Of a stretch of 64,000 nucleotides of DNA, positions 62,532 through 64,000 are shown piece by piece. This stretch comes from Warburgia ugandensis. Lineage: Eukaryota > Streptophyta > Magnoliopsida > Canellales > Canellaceae. Numbering within the stretch: the stretch's first letter is position 1; the number at the start of each line of letters is the position of its first letter. A model generated the notes under the pieces. The model was given only the letters and a program-made list of their open reading frames with translations, made no database searches and was not told where the DNA came from. The DNA is taken from the NCBI GenBank assembly GCA_035236585.1, contig CP141137.1:10742327-10806326 (forward strand). The letters are read 5' to 3'. The position numbers and the translations under genes were made by a program.

Positions 62532-64000
62532 AGCCAAGTGTAGTTTGACAAAATATTAACCAATTAATTGCACTTAGTCAGTTGATTTTAGTGACTTCTG
62601 TTGATGTTTTTCGCAAGTGCATAGACTATTGTAGAATAGCTATGCAAATACAGGTTAATCCCACATGGACTTGCTTTAAAATTTTAGAGTTTTTAATAAA
62701 ATTTAATTATTTTAAATTCAAATTTAATGGACAAAAAATAACAGAAAAAATTCAAATTTCAGATTTAGCTTGCCAATGAAATTACAGAAGTTTAATTTCA
62801 GGAATAATAGAGAAAGAAACAATAAAACCTTAATTAAAACTAAAACTAGAAAAATTAAGAAAATCTAATTCCTAGCTTAAGTACTGTTCAATTTCTTTAC
62901 TTCAGATTTCCAAAACTTTGATCAACCTCTATCACTATATTTGATATGTCTTGGATTGGTTATATGATGGAGAAATTTGTCAGATTCTTCAAATTATTAA
63001 AGATCTAATCAATTTAAGGAATTTCATGATTAATGACTTAGATCTGGGTTCAGAATCTCAAGTGAAGATCAGGAACAGTAATTACTCTAGAAATATCCTA
63101 AAAGCATTCCATAAAATTTTAATTGAATTTTTGAGGTAAAATAGACAAGAAAATAAAGATTATCCGTGGTTAAACCAGTACCGTTAAATGAATTAAACAG
63201 TAACAGAATATCATAGAACATGGATTACCAGACCGAGAATGATATAAAATGGGAATAACAACAGTACAGGACATGGAATGTAATTTGAATTATTCTGATA
63301 GGGGCAAAATTCCCGAAACTTAACTCCAAGTAGCCGGAGATCGTGCAGACACCTGGGTCGCTGGAAAACCACACCTTTTGTGAGGAGGGGCCCGTCCCAC
63401 TGGACTGGCTGTGCTGGGCGGCCTTGATCTAAACTGGGCGTCGTCTGTCTTGAATGATGCGAATGGTGGAGATGCCTAGCTAGAGGGTGCTCTGGTTCTG
63501 GGCGTGCGACCAGTGGGCAAGTAGAGATCAGGAATAGGAGAAAGTGGAGGATCTGGGTGCGTGAGAAGGGAAAGAAACGACACCGTGAGTATGCGTGAGA
63601 AAGATGGGTTGTCTGGCCACCGTATGGAGGAGAGGAGCCTGGGCCAAAGACGCCTTGGCCGTTGGAGAGATGGGCGTCTTTGGTCTGGCTTGTGCGGTGC
63701 TGGGGTGTGGAAGTGGAGACAGCCCAGAAGTGGTGCGGTGGATGATAGGTGCAGGGAAAGCGGTGATAAACGGTATTGTCTAGTCGTGACAGAGGAGAGA
63801 AAAAAAACGACGTGAAATAGAGAGGGTAAGAGGCAGAGAAGAGGAAGGGGGCTAATGCGGTGGGTGAGAGACTGGGTAGATGTTTGAGAAGTTGCTGGGA
63901 ATAAGATGTAACGTGAAATAGCTGTGAAAGATGCGTTGAATGTACTTAAATGAAAGGATACTAAAGAAAAGTATGACAAAAGAACTTAGGAAAGCAAGAA
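62532..64000. other. Intergenic; LTR-like leader fragment, no gene
   Basis: TTTTTCGCAAGTGCATAGAC followed by AATCCCACATGGACTTG near 62610-62670 resembles a common plant LTR start ('gcaagtgcac...cccacaggga'), suggesting a retroelement fragment. 63470-63900 is G/purine-rich with long low-information frames on both strands, not credible as coding. Confidence 0.4.

Noticed and set aside
63476-63979. 167-codon minus-strand frame near the window end
   Set aside because: Ser/Pro/Leu-rich translation of a purine-rich tract, with no start context, domain or splice structure; the opposite strand is also open.

Overview
This is nuclear DNA of a flowering plant. The evidence is intron-rich plant genes (a CBP60-type calmodulin-binding factor, a plant PP2C, a LysM receptor-like protein and an LRK10L-type receptor kinase), Au-type SINEs, Ty1/copia and Ty3/gypsy-style LTR elements, plant RTE-type and L1-type LINEs, and long GA/CT microsatellites. 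Coding density is very low and most of the window is layered, decayed transposon sequence. The species cannot be fixed from the sequence alone.

Layout. 1-3343 (+): the last five exons of a CBP60 gene, whose 5' part lies outside the window. 3892-5849 (-): a short LTR element carrying only a gag remnant, with a matching target duplication. 5930-9962 (+): an RTE-type LINE split by a purine-rich insert. 9963-15020: intergenic DNA with two SINEs and a possible MITE. 15097-22501 (-): a complete eight-exon PP2C gene (428 residues) with a 4.8-kb last intron and a GC-AG second intron. 22502-32813: the PP2C upstream region, a LINE 3' end, SINEs, a decayed copia element and a 309-bp tandem duplication. 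32822-33733: a hAT-like MITE with GC-rich ends. 34199-34924 (+): first exon of a LysM (CEBiP/LYM-like) gene with no visible 3' exons. 35290-36985 (+): a second RTE LINE. 38672-41546: a 2.9-kb solo LTR with a perfect 5-bp target duplication. 42233-48267 (-): a small non-autonomous LTR element with a 4.4-kb solo LTR (42697-47112) nested inside it; both have perfect 5-bp target duplications. 49079-56504 (+): the 3' part of an LRK10L-like receptor kinase (a likely 39-nt exon, a 6.3-kb intron with an L1 relic, then the transmembrane/kinase exon); no ectodomain exon is visible. 57343-62531 (-): a Ty1/copia element with two LTRs and a heavily frameshifted gag-pol. 62532-64000: no recognisable gene.

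The four host genes are not an operon or cluster, although the LysM protein, the receptor kinase and CBP60 families all have members in plant immunity. I did not find a convincing new multi-gene system. The best leads are the nested LTR structures, the receptor kinase lacking an ectodomain with complementary GA/UC arrays around its small exon, the truncated LysM gene, and base changes in the copia element that fall repeatedly at CAG/CTG sites, which look like a sequencing or methylation signature.
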